Shown piece after piece: positions 20,815-30,456 of a stretch of DNA of 64,000 bases; position 1 is the stretch's first letter; each line of letters starts with the position of its first letter. Position numbers and translations under genes: made by a program. Source of the stretch: Alphaproteobacteria bacterium (GTDB taxonomy: Bacteria > Pseudomonadota > Alphaproteobacteria > Rickettsiales > UBA3002). The stretch spans positions 1,739,409 through 1,803,408 of the forward strand of contig JAFLDD010000001.1 in NCBI GenBank assembly GCA_017302575.1. The letters run 5' to 3'. A model generated the notes under the pieces. The model had not been told where the DNA came from. It made no database searches and worked only from the letters and a program-made list of their open reading frames with translations.

Positions 20815-21141
20815 ATGATGATGAACCAAAAAATCCGCATTCGCCTTCAGGCGTATGACCACGCGGTTCTCGACCACTCTGCAAAAGAGATCGTGAACAC
20901 CGCACGTCGTACTGGTGCACAGGTTCGTGGTCCCGTGCCACTGCCGCGTCACATTGCGCGTTTTACCGTAAACCGTTCGCCGCACATCGATAAGAAGTCG
21001 CGCGAGCAATTCGAGATTCGTACGCACAAGCGTCTGATCGACATCGTTGAGCCAACCCCACAAACCGTGGACGCGCTCGGCAAACTCGATCTGGCTGCTG
21101 GTGTGGATGTTGAAATCACCGTACTTGGCGATGCCGCTTAA
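20815..21141 (+). CDS. rpsJ: 30S ribosomal protein S10
   Basis: S10 is a small-subunit head protein that also binds NusB in antitermination. Visible are [33 protein letters not shown] and [15 protein letters not shown]. Three ATG codons stand in a row at the 5' end, and the third (giving MNQKIRIRL) best matches the usual length of about 103-106 residues. It is the first gene of the S10 block, close to tuf, so read-through from the str promoter is likely. Confidence 0.97.
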   Translation: MMMNQKIRIRLQAYDHAVLDHSAKEIVNTARRTGAQVRGPVPLPRHIARFTVNRSPHIDKKSREQFEIRTHKRLIDIVEPTPQTVDALGKLDLAAGVDVEITVLGDAA

Positions 21142-21152
21142 GGGAGACTGAT

Positions 21153-21890
21153 ATGCGTACCGGAGTAATTGCAAAGAAAATGGGAATGACCCGCGTGTTT
21201 GACGAATTCGGTCAACACATCCCGGTGACTGTTCTCCAGATTGAATCGCTGCAAGTTGTTGCAAACCGCACGGCTGAGAAGGATGGCTACAATGCTGTTC
21301 AGCTCGGTTTCGGCAAAGCGAAAGCAAAGAACGTTAGTAAGGCAATGAAGGGTCACTTCGCAAAAGCGAAAGTAGAACCTAAGACGAAAGTCATGGAATT
21401 CCGCGTATCGGCAGATGCAGTATTGCCTGTCGGTCAAGAGATCCGCGCTGACCATTACGTTCCTGGTCAATTCGTTGACGTTGCTGCGCAAACCAAGGGT
21501 AAAGGTTTCGCGGGTGTTATGAAGCGTTGGAACTTCGCAGGTTTGGAAGCATCGCACGGTGTATCTGTATCGCACCGTTCACATGGTTCGACTGGCCAGC
21601 GTCAAGATCCAGGCCGCGTATTCAAAGGTAAGAAAATGGCTGGTCACCTCGGTGATGAGCGCGTAACGACCCAGAACCTCGAGATCGTACAAGTCGATGT
21701 TGAGCGTAACTTGGTGCTCGTGAAAGGTGCTGTACCGGGTGTTGATAATGCGTTCGTGGAAATCCACGATGCAATGAAGCGTGCTCGCCCTGCGAATGCG
21801 CCATACCCAGCAGTGAAAAAAGCTGAAGCAAAAACCGAAGCGCCTGCGGAAGCAGCTGCTCCGGCTGCTGAAGAAGCAAAGTCGGAATAG
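21153..21890 (+). CDS. rplC: 50S ribosomal protein L3
   Basis: L3 helps start assembly of the large subunit and reaches the peptidyl-transferase centre. The 245-residue protein begins [20 protein letters not shown] and contains [23 protein letters not shown]-terminal Ala/Glu/Lys-rich tail of about 25 residues goes beyond the E. coli length of 209. Tails like this are common in alphaproteobacterial ribosomal proteins. Confidence 0.97.
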   Translation: MRTGVIAKKMGMTRVFDEFGQHIPVTVLQIESLQVVANRTAEKDGYNAVQLGFGKAKAKNVSKAMKGHFAKAKVEPKTKVMEFRVSADAVLPVGQEIRADHYVPGQFVDVAAQTKGKGFAGVMKRWNFAGLEASHGVSVSHRSHGSTGQRQDPGRVFKGKKMAGHLGDERVTTQNLEIVQVDVERNLVLVKGAVPGVDNAFVEIHDAMKRARPANAPYPAVKKAEAKTEAPAEAAAPAAEEAKSE

Positions 21891-21900
21891 TGAGGAAGTC

Positions 21901-22521
21901 ATGAAACTGAACGTAGTAACATTAGAGAACAAGGCTGCTGGGGACCTCGAAGTCTCTGACAAGATCTTCGGTCTCGAAGTGCGCAAGGATATCCTCGCGC
22001 GTGTGATTCAATGGCAGCGTGATAAAGCGCGTGCTGGTACGCACAAAACCAAAACCCGTTCGGAAGTTTCGGGTACGGGTAAGAAGCCTTTCAAACAAAA
22101 AGGCACTGGCCAAGCACGTCAGGGTACGCTCCGTGGACCACACCAAGAGGGTGGTGGTCGTGCGCATGGCCCAGTGGTGCGTGATCATGGTTATGATTTG
22201 CAGAAGAAAGTTCGCAAGCTCGGCTTGCGCCACGCACTTTCTGCAAAACAAGCAGAAGGTAAATTGTTCATCGTTGATTCGCTTGATGTGAAGAAAGCAA
22301 AAACGAAAGACGTTGCTGCGAACTTCAAGAAGATTGGTTTGACCAAGCCGCTCATCATTGGCGGTGAGAAGCTGAACGAAGAATTCGCGAAAGCAGCGCG
22401 CAACCTCGTAGGGGTTGATGTGTTGCCAACGCAAGGTGCGAATGTCCTCGACATCATGCGCCACAAAGAATTGGTACTCACGAAAGAAGCAGCAATTGCG
22501 CTGGAAAAGAGGCTCGCATGA
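21901..22521 (+). CDS. rplD: 50S ribosomal protein L4
   Basis: L4 lines the peptide exit tunnel; in E. coli it also represses the S10 operon. The 206-residue protein shows the tunnel-loop region ([20 protein letters not shown], then [15 protein letters not shown]) and the C-terminal [18 protein letters not shown]. Its stop overlaps the rplW start in an ATGA. No E. coli-like S10 leader structure was recognised. Confidence 0.97.
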   Translation: MKLNVVTLENKAAGDLEVSDKIFGLEVRKDILARVIQWQRDKARAGTHKTKTRSEVSGTGKKPFKQKGTGQARQGTLRGPHQEGGGRAHGPVVRDHGYDLQKKVRKLGLRHALSAKQAEGKLFIVDSLDVKKAKTKDVAANFKKIGLTKPLIIGGEKLNEEFAKAARNLVGVDVLPTQGANVLDIMRHKELVLTKEAAIALEKRLA

Positions 22522-22898
22522 ACGCGGTAGCAAAGAAAGAAGCAAAAGCTAAGGCACCTGCCAAGGCGAAAGCTGAAAAGAAAACCACATCGAAAGGTGG
22601 CCTGGTTGAGGCACGTTTGTATGATGTGATTGTGCGCCCACTCATCACTGAGAAGGCAACGATTGCTGCTGAGCAGAACAAGGTTGTGTTCAAGATTAGC
22701 CCAACCGCAAACAAGAAAGACGTGAAAGACGCAGTTGAAGCGATTTTCGGCGTGAAAGTAAAAGCGGTCAACACCATCAACGTTGAAGGCAAAGAGAAGA
22801 AATTCAGAGGCGAGATTGGCTACCGCAAAGATTTCCGCAAGGCGATCGTAACGCTGGAGCCTGGTCAAAACATCGACGTTGCTGCAGGGCAGCGCTAG
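22518..22898 (+). CDS. rplW: 50S ribosomal protein L23 with N-terminal extension
   Basis: L23 sits at the tunnel exit and docks trigger factor and SRP. The core (YDVIVRPLITEKAT, FKISPTANKKDVKDAVEAIF, VKAVNTI) is standard. A Lys/Ala-rich N-terminal extension of about 30 residues (KKEAKAKAPAKAKAEKK) makes it 126 residues against about 100 usually. The start is fixed by the four-base overlap with rplD. The extension would lie on the ribosome surface near the exit. Confidence 0.96.
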   Translation: MNAVAKKEAKAKAPAKAKAEKKTTSKGGLVEARLYDVIVRPLITEKATIAAEQNKVVFKISPTANKKDVKDAVEAIFGVKVKAVNTINVEGKEKKFRGEIGYRKDFRKAIVTLEPGQNIDVAAGQR

Positions 22899-22914
22899 GG
22901 AATAGGAGAGAGCA

Positions 22915-23757
22915 ATGGCACTCAAACATTTTAAACCAACGACTCCGGGTCAGCGTCAGCTGGTTCTGATCGACCGTTCGGACCTCTTCAAGGGCAAGCC
23001 CGTGAAGACGCTCGTCGAGTCGAAAAAATCGACTGGTGGTCGTAACAATTCTGGCCGTGTGACCAGCTACCAAATGGGTGGCGGACACAAGCAAGCGTAC
23101 CGCGTGATTGATTTCAAGCGCACGAAGTTCGACATGCCGGCAACCGTAGAGCGTTTGGAATATGATCCAAACCGTTCAGCGTTCATTGCGCTCATCAAGT
23201 ACGAAGACAAAACCTTGAGCTACATCTTGGCGCCACAGCGTCTCAATGTTGGTGATGTGGTTGTGTCGGGTGAAAAGGCTGACATTAAGCCAGGCAACGC
23301 AATGCCACTGAAGAACATCCCAATCGGTACCATCGTACACAACGTTGAAATGAAGCCAGGTAAAGGCGGCCAGATCGGTCGTTCGGCTGGTGCGTATGTT
23401 CAGCTCGTAGGTAAAGATTCGGGTTATGCGCAGTTGAAACTGCGTTCGGGTGAACTGCGTATGGTTCCTGCATTGTGCATGGCGACCATTGGCGCGGTAT
23501 CAAACCCAGATCACCAAAACGAAGTAATCGGTAAAGCAGGCCGTAACCGTTGGAAGGGTTGGAGACCACATGTTCGTGGTGTTGCAATGAACCCTGTAGA
23601 TCACCCACATGGTGGTGGTGAAGGTAAAACCTCAGGTGGTCGTCACCCAGTGACGCCATGGGGCAAGCCAACCAAAGGTGCGAAGACGCGTTCACCGAAG
23701 AAGAAAAACAAACTCATCATCCGTACCCGCCATCAGGCGAAGGGCAAGCAGAAATAA
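22915..23757 (+). CDS. rplB: 50S ribosomal protein L2
   Basis: L2 joins the subunits and supports the peptidyl-transferase centre. The 280-residue protein has [17 protein letters not shown], the RNA-binding core [11 protein letters not shown] and the conserved [13 protein letters not shown] loop with its functional histidine. The basic C-terminus ([16 protein letters not shown]) is normal. A good AGGAGA site precedes the ATG. Confidence 0.98.
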   Translation: MALKHFKPTTPGQRQLVLIDRSDLFKGKPVKTLVESKKSTGGRNNSGRVTSYQMGGGHKQAYRVIDFKRTKFDMPATVERLEYDPNRSAFIALIKYEDKTLSYILAPQRLNVGDVVVSGEKADIKPGNAMPLKNIPIGTIVHNVEMKPGKGGQIGRSAGAYVQLVGKDSGYAQLKLRSGELRMVPALCMATIGAVSNPDHQNEVIGKAGRNRWKGWRPHVRGVAMNPVDHPHGGGEGKTSGGRHPVTPWGKPTKGAKTRSPKKKNKLIIRTRHQAKGKQK

Positions 23758-23766
23758 GGAGATTTT

Positions 23767-24060
23767 ATGGCACGTTCAGTTTGGAAAGGTCCGTTCGTCG
23801 ATGGGTATCTGCTTAAAAAAGCAGATGCAGCACGCGCATCGAACCGCAACAACGTCATTCAGATTTGGTCACGTCGTTCGACCATTCTGCCACAATTCGT
23901 TGGCCTGACTTTCGGCGTTTATAACGGCAAGAAATTCATTCCCGTGCTCGTGACTGAGGAAATGATTGGTCACAAGTTCGGCGAATTCGCTCCAACCCGT
24001 ACCTTCCTAGCGCATGGTAGCAATAACAAAGCTGCCGCTGCTGGTGGTGACAAGAAATAA
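23767..24060 (+). CDS. rpsS: 30S ribosomal protein S19
   Basis: S19 forms part of the small-subunit head and the A-site finger contact. The 97-residue protein has [25 protein letters not shown]-like [14 protein letters not shown] and [13 protein letters not shown]. It is nine bases after rplB with AAGGAG as ribosome site. Length and sequence are normal. Confidence 0.98.
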   Translation: MARSVWKGPFVDGYLLKKADAARASNRNNVIQIWSRRSTILPQFVGLTFGVYNGKKFIPVLVTEEMIGHKFGEFAPTRTFLAHGSNNKAAAAGGDKK

Positions 24061-24073
24061 GTAGAGGGACACC

Positions 24074-24451
24074 ATGAGCAAACCTAAAACAAAACGTAGC
24101 TTGGATGCCAAAGAGGCACAGGCCGTGTTGCGCAACTTGCGCACCTCGCCAACCAAGCTGAACCTCGTTGCCGAGATGATTCGCGGCATGAAGGTACAAG
24201 ATGCGCTGACCCAACTCGCGTTCAGCAACAAGCGCGTATCGAATGATGTGCGTAAAGTATTGCAGTCGGCGATTGCCAATGCGGAAAACAACCACAACCT
24301 GAACGTAGATACGCTCGTGGTGAAAGAAGCATGGGTGGGTAAAGGTATGGTGCTGAAACGCTTCCATGCACGTGCACGCGGTCGTGGCGCACGCATCTTG
24401 AAGCCGCACTCGCATCTCACCATCGTCGTTCGTGAAACTGAAGGAGCTTAA
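24074..24451 (+). CDS. rplV: 50S ribosomal protein L22
   Basis: L22 reaches into the exit tunnel with its beta hairpin. The 125-residue product contains [36 protein letters not shown] and the tunnel loop [20 protein letters not shown]. It precedes rpsC by three bases, in the normal S10 order. The short N-terminal stretch [10 protein letters not shown] is basic, as usual. Confidence 0.97.
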   Translation: MSKPKTKRSLDAKEAQAVLRNLRTSPTKLNLVAEMIRGMKVQDALTQLAFSNKRVSNDVRKVLQSAIANAENNHNLNVDTLVVKEAWVGKGMVLKRFHARARGRGARILKPHSHLTIVVRETEGA

Positions 24452-24454
24452 GTC

Positions 24455-25135
24455 ATGGGTCAGAAGGTTAATCCAATCGGTTTGCGCCTCGGTATCAATA
24501 AAACGTGGGACTCACGTTGGTTCGCTGGCGATGACTATGCAGACAAACTGCATGAGGACATCAAAATCCGCAAATATGTAAAGACCAAGCTCAACCAAGC
24601 AGGTGTTAGCAAGGTGATCATCGAGCGTACCGGCAAAAAATGCCACGTTTCGATCCACTCGGCACGCCCAGGTGTAGTGATTGGTAAAAAAGGTGCGGAC
24701 ATCGACAAAATTAAGAAGGATGTTCAACAGTTTACGAAAGATGAAGTGCATATCAACATCATCGAAATCCGTAAGCCAGAACTGGATTCAACTCTCATTG
24801 CTGAGGGCGTTGCCCAGCAGCTTGAGCGTCGCGTGGCGTTCCGTCGCGCTATGAAACGTGCGGTACAATCAGCTCTCAGAATGGGCGCTGAAGGTATCCG
24901 TATTAACGTATCGGGTCGCCTCGGCGGTGCTGAGATTGCCCGTATGGAATGGTATCGCGAAGGCCGTGTGCCACTTCACACCTTGCGTGCGGATGTGGAC
25001 TATGGTATTGCGACCGCCCTCACGACGTACGGTATTATCGGCGTGAAGGTATGGGTCTTCAAAGGTGAGATCCTGAAGGATGAAGAAATTGCACGCATGC
25101 CAACGACAACTACGTCGTTCGCGCAAGCGTCATAA
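24455..25135 (+). CDS. rpsC: 30S ribosomal protein S3
   Basis: S3 lines the mRNA entry channel and takes part in helicase activity of the ribosome. The 226-residue protein has [13 protein letters not shown], the KH-domain motif [13 protein letters not shown] and the C-terminal [20 protein letters not shown] and [20 protein letters not shown] precedes the start. Sequence and length are standard for alphaproteobacteria. Confidence 0.98.
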   Translation: MGQKVNPIGLRLGINKTWDSRWFAGDDYADKLHEDIKIRKYVKTKLNQAGVSKVIIERTGKKCHVSIHSARPGVVIGKKGADIDKIKKDVQQFTKDEVHINIIEIRKPELDSTLIAEGVAQQLERRVAFRRAMKRAVQSALRMGAEGIRINVSGRLGGAEIARMEWYREGRVPLHTLRADVDYGIATALTTYGIIGVKVWVFKGEILKDEEIARMPTTTTSFAQAS

Positions 25136-25168
25136 ACTGAGTAAAATTTTAAGGTACGAGATTGCGCT

Positions 25169-25582
25169 ATGATGCAACCTAAGAAGACGAAATATAGAAA
25201 AGCCCACAAGGGCCGCATCAGCGGCGCTGCTAAGGGTGGTTACTCGCTGGCGTTTGGTCAGTTTGGCCTGAAAGCGATGACTCCTGAGCGTATTACTGCG
25301 CGTCAGATCGAAGCAGCACGTCGTGCGATTTCACGCCACATGAAACGCGTTGGTCGCGTCTGGATCCGTATTTTCCCAGATGTGCCAATTACCAGAAAAC
25401 CTGCCGAAGTGCGCATGGGCTCGGGTAAGGGTTCGGTGGAGTATTGGGCAGCACGTGTGGAAGCTGGCCGCATCATGTTCGAAGTGGACGGTGTGACCGA
25501 GCAAGTAGCACGCGAAGCATTTGATCGTGCATCGGCGAAACTGCCGGTGAAAACAAAGTTCATCGCGCGTATTGACGGGTAA
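25169..25582 (+). CDS. rplP: 50S ribosomal protein L16
   Basis: L16 lies near the A site of the large subunit. The 137-residue protein starts [19 protein letters not shown], fitting the family pattern M-x-x-P-K, and includes [18 protein letters not shown] and [13 protein letters not shown]. The 33-base gap after rpsC is longer than others in the block and its ribosome site (AAGGTACGAG) is weak. The stop overlaps an upstream ATG of rpmC. Confidence 0.97.
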   Translation: MMQPKKTKYRKAHKGRISGAAKGGYSLAFGQFGLKAMTPERITARQIEAARRAISRHMKRVGRVWIRIFPDVPITRKPAEVRMGSGKGSVEYWAARVEAGRIMFEVDGVTEQVAREAFDRASAKLPVKTKFIARIDG

Positions 25583-25593
25583 TGGTGGGAATT

Positions 25594-25806
25594 ATGGCAA
25601 AGAAAAAAGAAACAGCGAAAGACGCTTACAAAGGCAAGACGGTAGATGAGCTCAATGCTCAGGTTGCCGAGCTGAAAAAGGAACTGTTCAACCTGCGCTT
25701 TCAGAAAGCGACCGGCGAGTTGCAAAACACTGCCCGCGTTCGCGAAGCAAAGCGTGAGATTGCACGTATTTTAACCCATCTGCGTCAGCAGAAGAACGCA
25801 GCGTAG
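25594..25806 (+). CDS. rpmC: 50S ribosomal protein L29
   Basis: L29 is a two-helix protein at the tunnel exit. The start at [12 protein letters not shown] gives 70 residues. An ATG twelve bases earlier overlaps the rplP stop and would add four residues. Core motifs are [22 protein letters not shown] and the C-terminal [18 protein letters not shown]. The short N-terminal Lys-rich lead is longer than in E. coli (63 residues). Confidence 0.95.
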   Translation: MAKKKETAKDAYKGKTVDELNAQVAELKKELFNLRFQKATGELQNTARVREAKREIARILTHLRQQKNAA

Positions 25807-25818
25807 GAAGAGGAAGTC

Positions 25819-26070
25819 ATGCCTAAACGTGTATTACAAGGTGTCGTAGTAAGCGATAAAGCCGCGAAGACCATTACGGTTCGCGTTGAGCGTAAGATTA
25901 AGCACCCGCTCTACAACAAGATTATCCGTCGCAGCAAAAAATATGCGGCGCATGATGAAACGAATAGCTGCAAAGTAGGTGATGTGGTTCGCATCGTTGA
26001 AAGCAAGCCAATGAGCAAATCGAAGCGTTGGGCTTTACTTGAAAAAGTATCCGATGCTCCGGCAGCGTAA
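25819..26070 (+). CDS. rpsQ: 30S ribosomal protein S17
   Basis: S17 is a primary 16S rRNA-binding protein of the OB-fold type. The 83-residue product has [40 protein letters not shown] and [18 protein letters not shown], all family signatures. It follows rpmC by twelve bases with AGGAAG upstream. Nothing is unusual. Confidence 0.97.
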   Translation: MPKRVLQGVVVSDKAAKTITVRVERKIKHPLYNKIIRRSKKYAAHDETNSCKVGDVVRIVESKPMSKSKRWALLEKVSDAPAA

Positions 26071-26095
26071 CCGAAGGGATTGTAGGAGATAGATT

Positions 26096-26464
26096 ATGAT
26101 TCAGATGCAAACCCGTATGGATGTCGCGGATAACTCAGGCGCAAAAGAAGTAATGTGCGTGAAGGTTCTCGGTGGCTCAAAACGCAAGACTGCTGCGATT
26201 GGTGATATCGTGGTCGTTTCCGTTAAGGACGCGATTCCACGTGGTAAAGTGAAAAAAGGTGAAGTGCATCGTGCAGTAATCGTGCGCACGAAGTTCGCCA
26301 CCAAGCGTCAGGATGGTTCGACCATTCGTTTCGATCGCAACGCTGCGGTGTTGATCTCGAAACAAGGTGAGCCAATCGGCACCCGTATCTTCGGACCGGT
26401 TGCTCGTGAACTGCGCGCAAAGAAGTTTATGAAAATCGTCTCACTGGCACCAGAAGTGCTCTAG
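26096..26464 (+). CDS. rplN: 50S ribosomal protein L14
   Basis: L14 contributes to the subunit interface. The 122-residue protein contains [40 protein letters not shown] and [20 protein letters not shown], and has the exact usual length. TAGGAGAT precedes the start. It begins the spc gene order rplN-rplX-rplE-rpsN. Confidence 0.98.
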   Translation: MIQMQTRMDVADNSGAKEVMCVKVLGGSKRKTAAIGDIVVVSVKDAIPRGKVKKGEVHRAVIVRTKFATKRQDGSTIRFDRNAAVLISKQGEPIGTRIFGPVARELRAKKFMKIVSLAPEVL

Positions 26465-26486
26465 TCGAGAAAGTTGGAGAAAGACA

Positions 26487-26804
26487 ATGGCTGCGAAGAT
26501 TAAAAAAGGCGATAAAGTGGTGATTCTTACCGGTAAAGATAAAGGTAAGACTGGCGAAGTGATGAAAATCCTCGTCGAGGAAAACCGCGCTATCGTGCAA
26601 GGCATTAACCTTGTGAAGCGTCACACCAAACCTTCGGCTGCTGGCCAAGGCGGTATCGTTTCTAAGGAATCGTCGATTCACTTGAGCAACGTTGCGCTGG
26701 CTGATCCGAAAACGGGTAAGGCGACTCGCGTTGGTTTCCAAGTGCTCAAAGACGGTAAAAAAGTTCGGGTCGCAAAGCGTTCAGGCGAAGTAGTGAACGC
26801 GTAA
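26487..26804 (+). CDS. rplX: 50S ribosomal protein L24
   Basis: L24 starts 50S assembly near the tunnel exit. The 105-residue product has the KOW motif [36 protein letters not shown] and [23 protein letters not shown] lies seven to eight bases before the ATG. Length is normal. Confidence 0.97.
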   Translation: MAAKIKKGDKVVILTGKDKGKTGEVMKILVEENRAIVQGINLVKRHTKPSAAGQGGIVSKESSIHLSNVALADPKTGKATRVGFQVLKDGKKVRVAKRSGEVVNA

Positions 26805-26822
26805 GGATTATTTGAGGAAGTT

Positions 26823-27404
26823 ATGGCAAAGGCAGCAACAGTAAAGAAAGAGTCGTCGGCGAAGAAGCCACGTCTTGAGCAAGTGTACGACAAAGAAATC
26901 GTACCCGCGCTGAAAGCAAAGTTCGGTTACGAGAACGTGATGCAGATTCCACGTTTGACGAAAATCGTCATCAACATGGGCGTTGGTGAAGCCGTTTCTG
27001 ACCAAAAGCAAATCACGGCTGCTGCTGAAGAAATGGCGCTGATCGCAGGTCAAAAGCCTGTTATCACCCGCGCGAAGAAAGCAGAAGCAACCTTCAAACT
27101 GCGCGCTGGTCTGCAGATTGGTTGCCGCGTAACGCTGCGCAAGCAACGTATGTATGAATTCCTCGACCGCTTTGTGAACACCGCGATGCCACGTATTCGT
27201 GACTTCCGTGGCGTGAACCCAAAGAGCTTTGATGGTCAAGGCAACTACAACATGGGCCTCAAGGAACAGATCATTTTCCCTGAGATCAACTACGACAAAA
27301 TCAGCACGGTGCGTGGTATGGATATCACCATCGTGACCACCGCAAAAACCGACGAAGAAGCTAAGGCACTGCTCGAAGGCTTCAACGTACCGTTCAGGAA
27401 ATAG
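26823..27404 (+). CDS. rplE: 50S ribosomal protein L5
   Basis: L5 binds 5S rRNA in the central protuberance. The 193-residue protein shows [45 protein letters not shown] and [17 protein letters not shown] basic N-terminal lead ([15 protein letters not shown]) adds about 14 residues to the E. coli length. It is part of the spc order between rplX and rpsN. Confidence 0.97.
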   Translation: MAKAATVKKESSAKKPRLEQVYDKEIVPALKAKFGYENVMQIPRLTKIVINMGVGEAVSDQKQITAAAEEMALIAGQKPVITRAKKAEATFKLRAGLQIGCRVTLRKQRMYEFLDRFVNTAMPRIRDFRGVNPKSFDGQGNYNMGLKEQIIFPEINYDKISTVRGMDITIVTTAKTDEEAKALLEGFNVPFRK

Positions 27405-27414
27405 GGAGTATCAC

Positions 27415-27720
27415 ATGTCAAAACTGTGCATGAAAGAACGCAACCGCAAGCGTGAAGGTTTGATCAAGAAAAACCGCGCGCGTCGTAGCAAACTCAAAGC
27501 AACCATCATGAACAAAGACGTTGCGATGGAAGAGCGTTTTGCTGCTCAAATGAAATTGGCTGAGCTGCCACGCAACTCAAGCCGCGTGCGTTACCGTAAC
27601 CGTTGCGCCCTGACGGGTCGTGGTCGTGGTTACTACCGTAAATTCAAATTGTGCCGTAACCAGCTACGCGAACTTGGTTCGTTTGGTTTGATTCCAGGCC
27701 TCGTTAAAGCAAGCTGGTAG
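27415..27720 (+). CDS. rpsN: 30S ribosomal protein S14
   Basis: S14 is a small-subunit head protein. This is the zinc-free long form: 101 residues, with no CxxC pair, containing [39 protein letters not shown] and [20 protein letters not shown]. It lies eleven bases after rplE. Confidence 0.97.
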   Translation: MSKLCMKERNRKREGLIKKNRARRSKLKATIMNKDVAMEERFAAQMKLAELPRNSSRVRYRNRCALTGRGRGYYRKFKLCRNQLRELGSFGLIPGLVKASW

Positions 27721-27730
27721 GAGATTAGAA

Positions 27731-28123
27731 ATGAGTAACGATAAAGTAGCAGATTTCCTTACCCGCGTTCGCAACGCGCAGAAAGCACAGTTGGCAAGCC
27801 TGACGTGCCCAGCATCGAACCTCTTGGTCGATATCTGCAAAGTGCTGAAAGAAGAAGGTTTCATCGTTGATAGCCGCGTTGAGGCTGACGGTGCGAAGAA
27901 AAATCTCGTGGTAGAACTGAAATACCATGAAGGTGAGCCTGCCATTAAAGAGATCAAGCGCGTATCGAAAAGCGGTCAGCGCAAGTACTCGAAAGTGGCG
28001 ACGATGCCTAAACATTATAGCGGTCTGGGGATTGCCATCCTCTCCACCTCCAAAGGTGTGATGTCCGACTTCGCTGCGCGTCAGCAGCATGTCGGTGGCG
28101 AAATCCTCTGCACCGTATTCTAG
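27731..28123 (+). CDS. rpsH: 30S ribosomal protein S8
   Basis: S8 is a primary binder of the central domain of 16S rRNA; in E. coli it represses the spc operon. The 130-residue protein has DFLTRVRNAQKAQ, ICKVLKEEGFIVD, the C-terminal LGIAILSTSKGVMSD and VGGEILCTVF. The neighbouring order rpsN-rpsH-rplF is standard. Confidence 0.98.
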   Translation: MSNDKVADFLTRVRNAQKAQLASLTCPASNLLVDICKVLKEEGFIVDSRVEADGAKKNLVVELKYHEGEPAIKEIKRVSKSGQRKYSKVATMPKHYSGLGIAILSTSKGVMSDFAARQQHVGGEILCTVF

Positions 28124-28134
28124 GGAGAAAGACA

Positions 28135-28668
28135 ATGTCACGCCTTGGTAAACTGCCTGTTACGATTCCTGATAAAGTGACCGTTACTGCAACTGCAGAT
28201 ACGATTACCGTGAAGGGTCCTAAAGGTGAACTCAAGACCCCCGTCAACAGCGACGTGGTGGTAGAAATTAAAGATGGTAAGTTCATCGTGAACCCTGCCA
28301 ATGATTCGCAGCAAGCGCGTGCGATGTGGGGTACCGTTCGTTCAAACGTGAAGAACCTCGTTGAGGGTGTCACCAATGGCTACAAGAAACAGCTCGATAT
28401 TTCGGGCGTTGGTTTCCGTGCGGCTGCGCAAGGTCAGATCCTGACCCTTACGCTCGGCTTCAGCCATGAAGTAAAGTACATCGTGCCTGCAGGTATCACC
28501 GTTACGGTTGATAAGCAGACCACGCTGATCCTTGCTGGTTCGGACAAGCAGAAGATTGGTCAAGTAGCAGCAGAGATTCGTTCGCTACGTGCGCCAGAGC
28601 CATACAAGGGCAAAGGTATTAAATACTCGGATGAGCAAGTCCGTCGTAAGGAAGGCAAGAAGAAGTAA
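28135..28668 (+). CDS. rplF: 50S ribosomal protein L6
   Basis: L6 stabilises the factor-binding region of the large subunit. The 177-residue product begins MSRLGKLPVTIPDKVTVTA and contains LDISGVGFRAAAQGQ, ILTLTLGFSHEV and the signature PEPYKGKGIKYSDE. Two alpha/beta repeats are visible. Length is exactly typical. Confidence 0.98.
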   Translation: MSRLGKLPVTIPDKVTVTATADTITVKGPKGELKTPVNSDVVVEIKDGKFIVNPANDSQQARAMWGTVRSNVKNLVEGVTNGYKKQLDISGVGFRAAAQGQILTLTLGFSHEVKYIVPAGITVTVDKQTTLILAGSDKQKIGQVAAEIRSLRAPEPYKGKGIKYSDEQVRRKEGKKK

Positions 28669-28677
28669 GGTAATATT

Positions 28678-29031
28678 ATGGCTAAAGTTAATAAATTTGA
28701 TCGCCGCAAAGCTCGCGTTCGCTACAACATCAAAAAGAGTGGCCGCGTTCGCTTGAGCGTGTTCCGTTCGGGGCAGCATATCTATGCTCAGCTCATCGAT
28801 GATGCAAAAGGCGTTACACTCGCTTCTGCTTCAACGCTTGATGCCGATGTAAAAGGCAAAGTGAAAAACGGTGCTAGCATCGAAGGTGCTAAAGTAGTGG
28901 GTGCGCTGATTGGTGAGCGTGCAAAAGCTGCGAAAGTAAAAGAAGTGGTCTTTGACCGTGGTGGTTATTTGTTCCATGGCCGTGTGAAAGCGTTAGCGGA
29001 AGCTGCACGCGAAACTGGCTTGGCGTTTTAA
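28678..29031 (+). CDS. rplR: 50S ribosomal protein L18
   Basis: L18 binds 5S rRNA with L5. The 117-residue protein has [26 protein letters not shown] and [20 protein letters not shown], the family end. It follows rplF by nine bases. Nothing unusual is seen. Confidence 0.98.
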   Translation: MAKVNKFDRRKARVRYNIKKSGRVRLSVFRSGQHIYAQLIDDAKGVTLASASTLDADVKGKVKNGASIEGAKVVGALIGERAKAAKVKEVVFDRGGYLFHGRVKALAEAARETGLAF

Positions 29032-29040
29032 TAGGGGAAG

Positions 29041-29682
29041 ATGATGGCAGCTCAAGGACAGCAGAACCAACAAAACCGTGGCGGCAACCAGCGTGATGGT
29101 GGCAACCGTGGTGGCAACAACCAAGACCGTGGCGCAGGCCAAGGTGAAGGTGGCAGCGATTTGATCGATCGTCTGGTTTCGATCAACCGCGTAACCAAAG
29201 TAGTGAAGGGTGGCCGTCGTTTCGGTTTCGCTGCACTCGTGGTAGTTGGTGATGGTAAGGGCAAAGCTGGTTACGGCACTGGCAAAGCGAAAGAAGTTCA
29301 AGATGCGGTGCGTAAAGCAACCGACGACGCCAAAAAGAAAATGGTGCGTATTCCATTGCGCGAAGCACGTACGCTTCACCATGATATCAACGGCCGTTTC
29401 GGCGCTGGTAAGGTGACGCTGCGTTCGGCTCCTCCAGGTACTGGTATCATCGCGGGCGGCCCAATGCGTGCGATTTTTGAAGCTATTGGTGTGCATGATA
29501 TCGTTGCGAAATCAACGGGTACCAGCAACCCACACAACATGGTGAAAGCAACCTTTGCTGCACTCAAGACCATGACTTCACCTAAGAACGTTGCGGCACG
29601 CCGTAGCATGAAAGTGGGTGAAATTGTCGAGCGTCGTGAAGTGGGTGCAAAAGCGGCTGGCGTTCACAACGAAGCAGAATAA
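29041..29682 (+). CDS. rpsE: 30S ribosomal protein S5 with low-complexity N-terminus
   Basis: S5 lies at the mRNA entry and affects accuracy of decoding. The core (RVTKVVKGG-like [57 protein letters not shown]) is normal. The first 38 or so residues form a Gly/Asn/Gln/Arg-rich stretch ([20 protein letters not shown]) absent from E. coli S5, making 213 residues against about 166. Two adjacent ATG codons are possible starts. The extension resembles the N-terminus of the DUF4167 protein in this window. Confidence 0.96.
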   Translation: MMAAQGQQNQQNRGGNQRDGGNRGGNNQDRGAGQGEGGSDLIDRLVSINRVTKVVKGGRRFGFAALVVVGDGKGKAGYGTGKAKEVQDAVRKATDDAKKKMVRIPLREARTLHHDINGRFGAGKVTLRSAPPGTGIIAGGPMRAIFEAIGVHDIVAKSTGTSNPHNMVKATFAALKTMTSPKNVAARRSMKVGEIVERREVGAKAAGVHNEAE

Positions 29683-29693
29683 CGGAGTAGATC

Positions 29694-29885
29694 ATGGCGG
29701 CGAAGAAGACAGTAACGGTAGAGCAAATTGGTAGCCCAATTGGTCGTACCAAAGATCAGGAAGCAACCTTGAAAGGCCTCGGCCTTGGTAAGCTGCACCG
29801 TAAAAGCACATTGGAAGATACGCCTGCTGTGCGTGGGATGATTAACAAGCTGCCGCACATGGTGCGCGTAGTAGACGCGAAATAA
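29694..29885 (+). CDS. rpmD: 50S ribosomal protein L30
   Basis: L30 is a small large-subunit protein. The 63-residue product contains [35 protein letters not shown] and the end [16 protein letters not shown], typical of bacterial L30. It lies between rpsE and rplO with short gaps on both sides. Confidence 0.97.
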   Translation: MAAKKTVTVEQIGSPIGRTKDQEATLKGLGLGKLHRKSTLEDTPAVRGMINKLPHMVRVVDAK

Positions 29886-29897
29886 CGGAGAGAGACC

Positions 29898-30404
29898 ATG
29901 GAACTCAACGAAATCAGAGACAATGAAGGCGCGCGCAAAAAGCGTATGCGTGTGGGCCGTGGTATTGGCTGCACCAAAGGTAAAACGGCTGGCCGTGGTT
30001 ACAAAGGTCAGACCTCGCGTTCGGGCGTTGCGATTAAAGGCTTCGAAGGTGGTCAGATGCCGATTCACCGTCGTTTGCCAAAGCGCGGCTTTACCAATCA
30101 CGCGCGTTTGGAATTCGAATCTATCACCTTCCGTGACATCCAAGTTCTTTTGGATTCAGGCGTGGTGAAAGCGGGTGACACCATCACCACCGAACTTCTC
30201 AAAAAGAACAAGGTTGTTGCTAAAACGGCTGAGGGCGTGAAGCTCTTGCTCAAAGGCGAACTCAAGACTAAGCTGAACTTTGACATTGAGCGCGCTTCGA
30301 AATCTGCTGTTGAAGCGGTTGAGAAAGCCGGCGGTAAAGTAACCGTGAAAGTAAAAGCAGTTTACCCAAAAGGTAAGCAAGCTAAGTGGACCAAAAAAGC
30401 GTAA
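29898..30404 (+). CDS. rplO: 50S ribosomal protein L15
   Basis: L15 is a late assembly protein of the large subunit. The 168-residue protein begins MELNEIRDNEGARKKRMRVG and has GRGIGCTKGKTAGRGYKGQ and GGQMPIHRRLPKRGF. A Lys-rich C-terminus (YPKGKQAKWTKKA) is present. It is the last gene before a strong terminator, so the spc operon ends here instead of continuing into secY. Confidence 0.97.
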   Translation: MELNEIRDNEGARKKRMRVGRGIGCTKGKTAGRGYKGQTSRSGVAIKGFEGGQMPIHRRLPKRGFTNHARLEFESITFRDIQVLLDSGVVKAGDTITTELLKKNKVVAKTAEGVKLLLKGELKTKLNFDIERASKSAVEAVEKAGGKVTVKVKAVYPKGKQAKWTKKA

Positions 30405-30428
30405 TTGCTTTTATCCATGACGAAATGA

Positions 30429-30456
30429 AAAGGGCGCCAATTTGGCGCCCTTTTTT
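30429..30456. terminator. Intrinsic terminator after rplO
   Basis: The hairpin GGGCGCCA-ATT-TGGCGCCC has a perfect 8-bp stem extended by A-T pairs and is followed by six T on the plus strand. On the minus strand the hairpin is followed by CTTTTC, so it may work weakly in both directions. It overlaps the stop codon of the convergent pilin gene. Confidence 0.9.
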
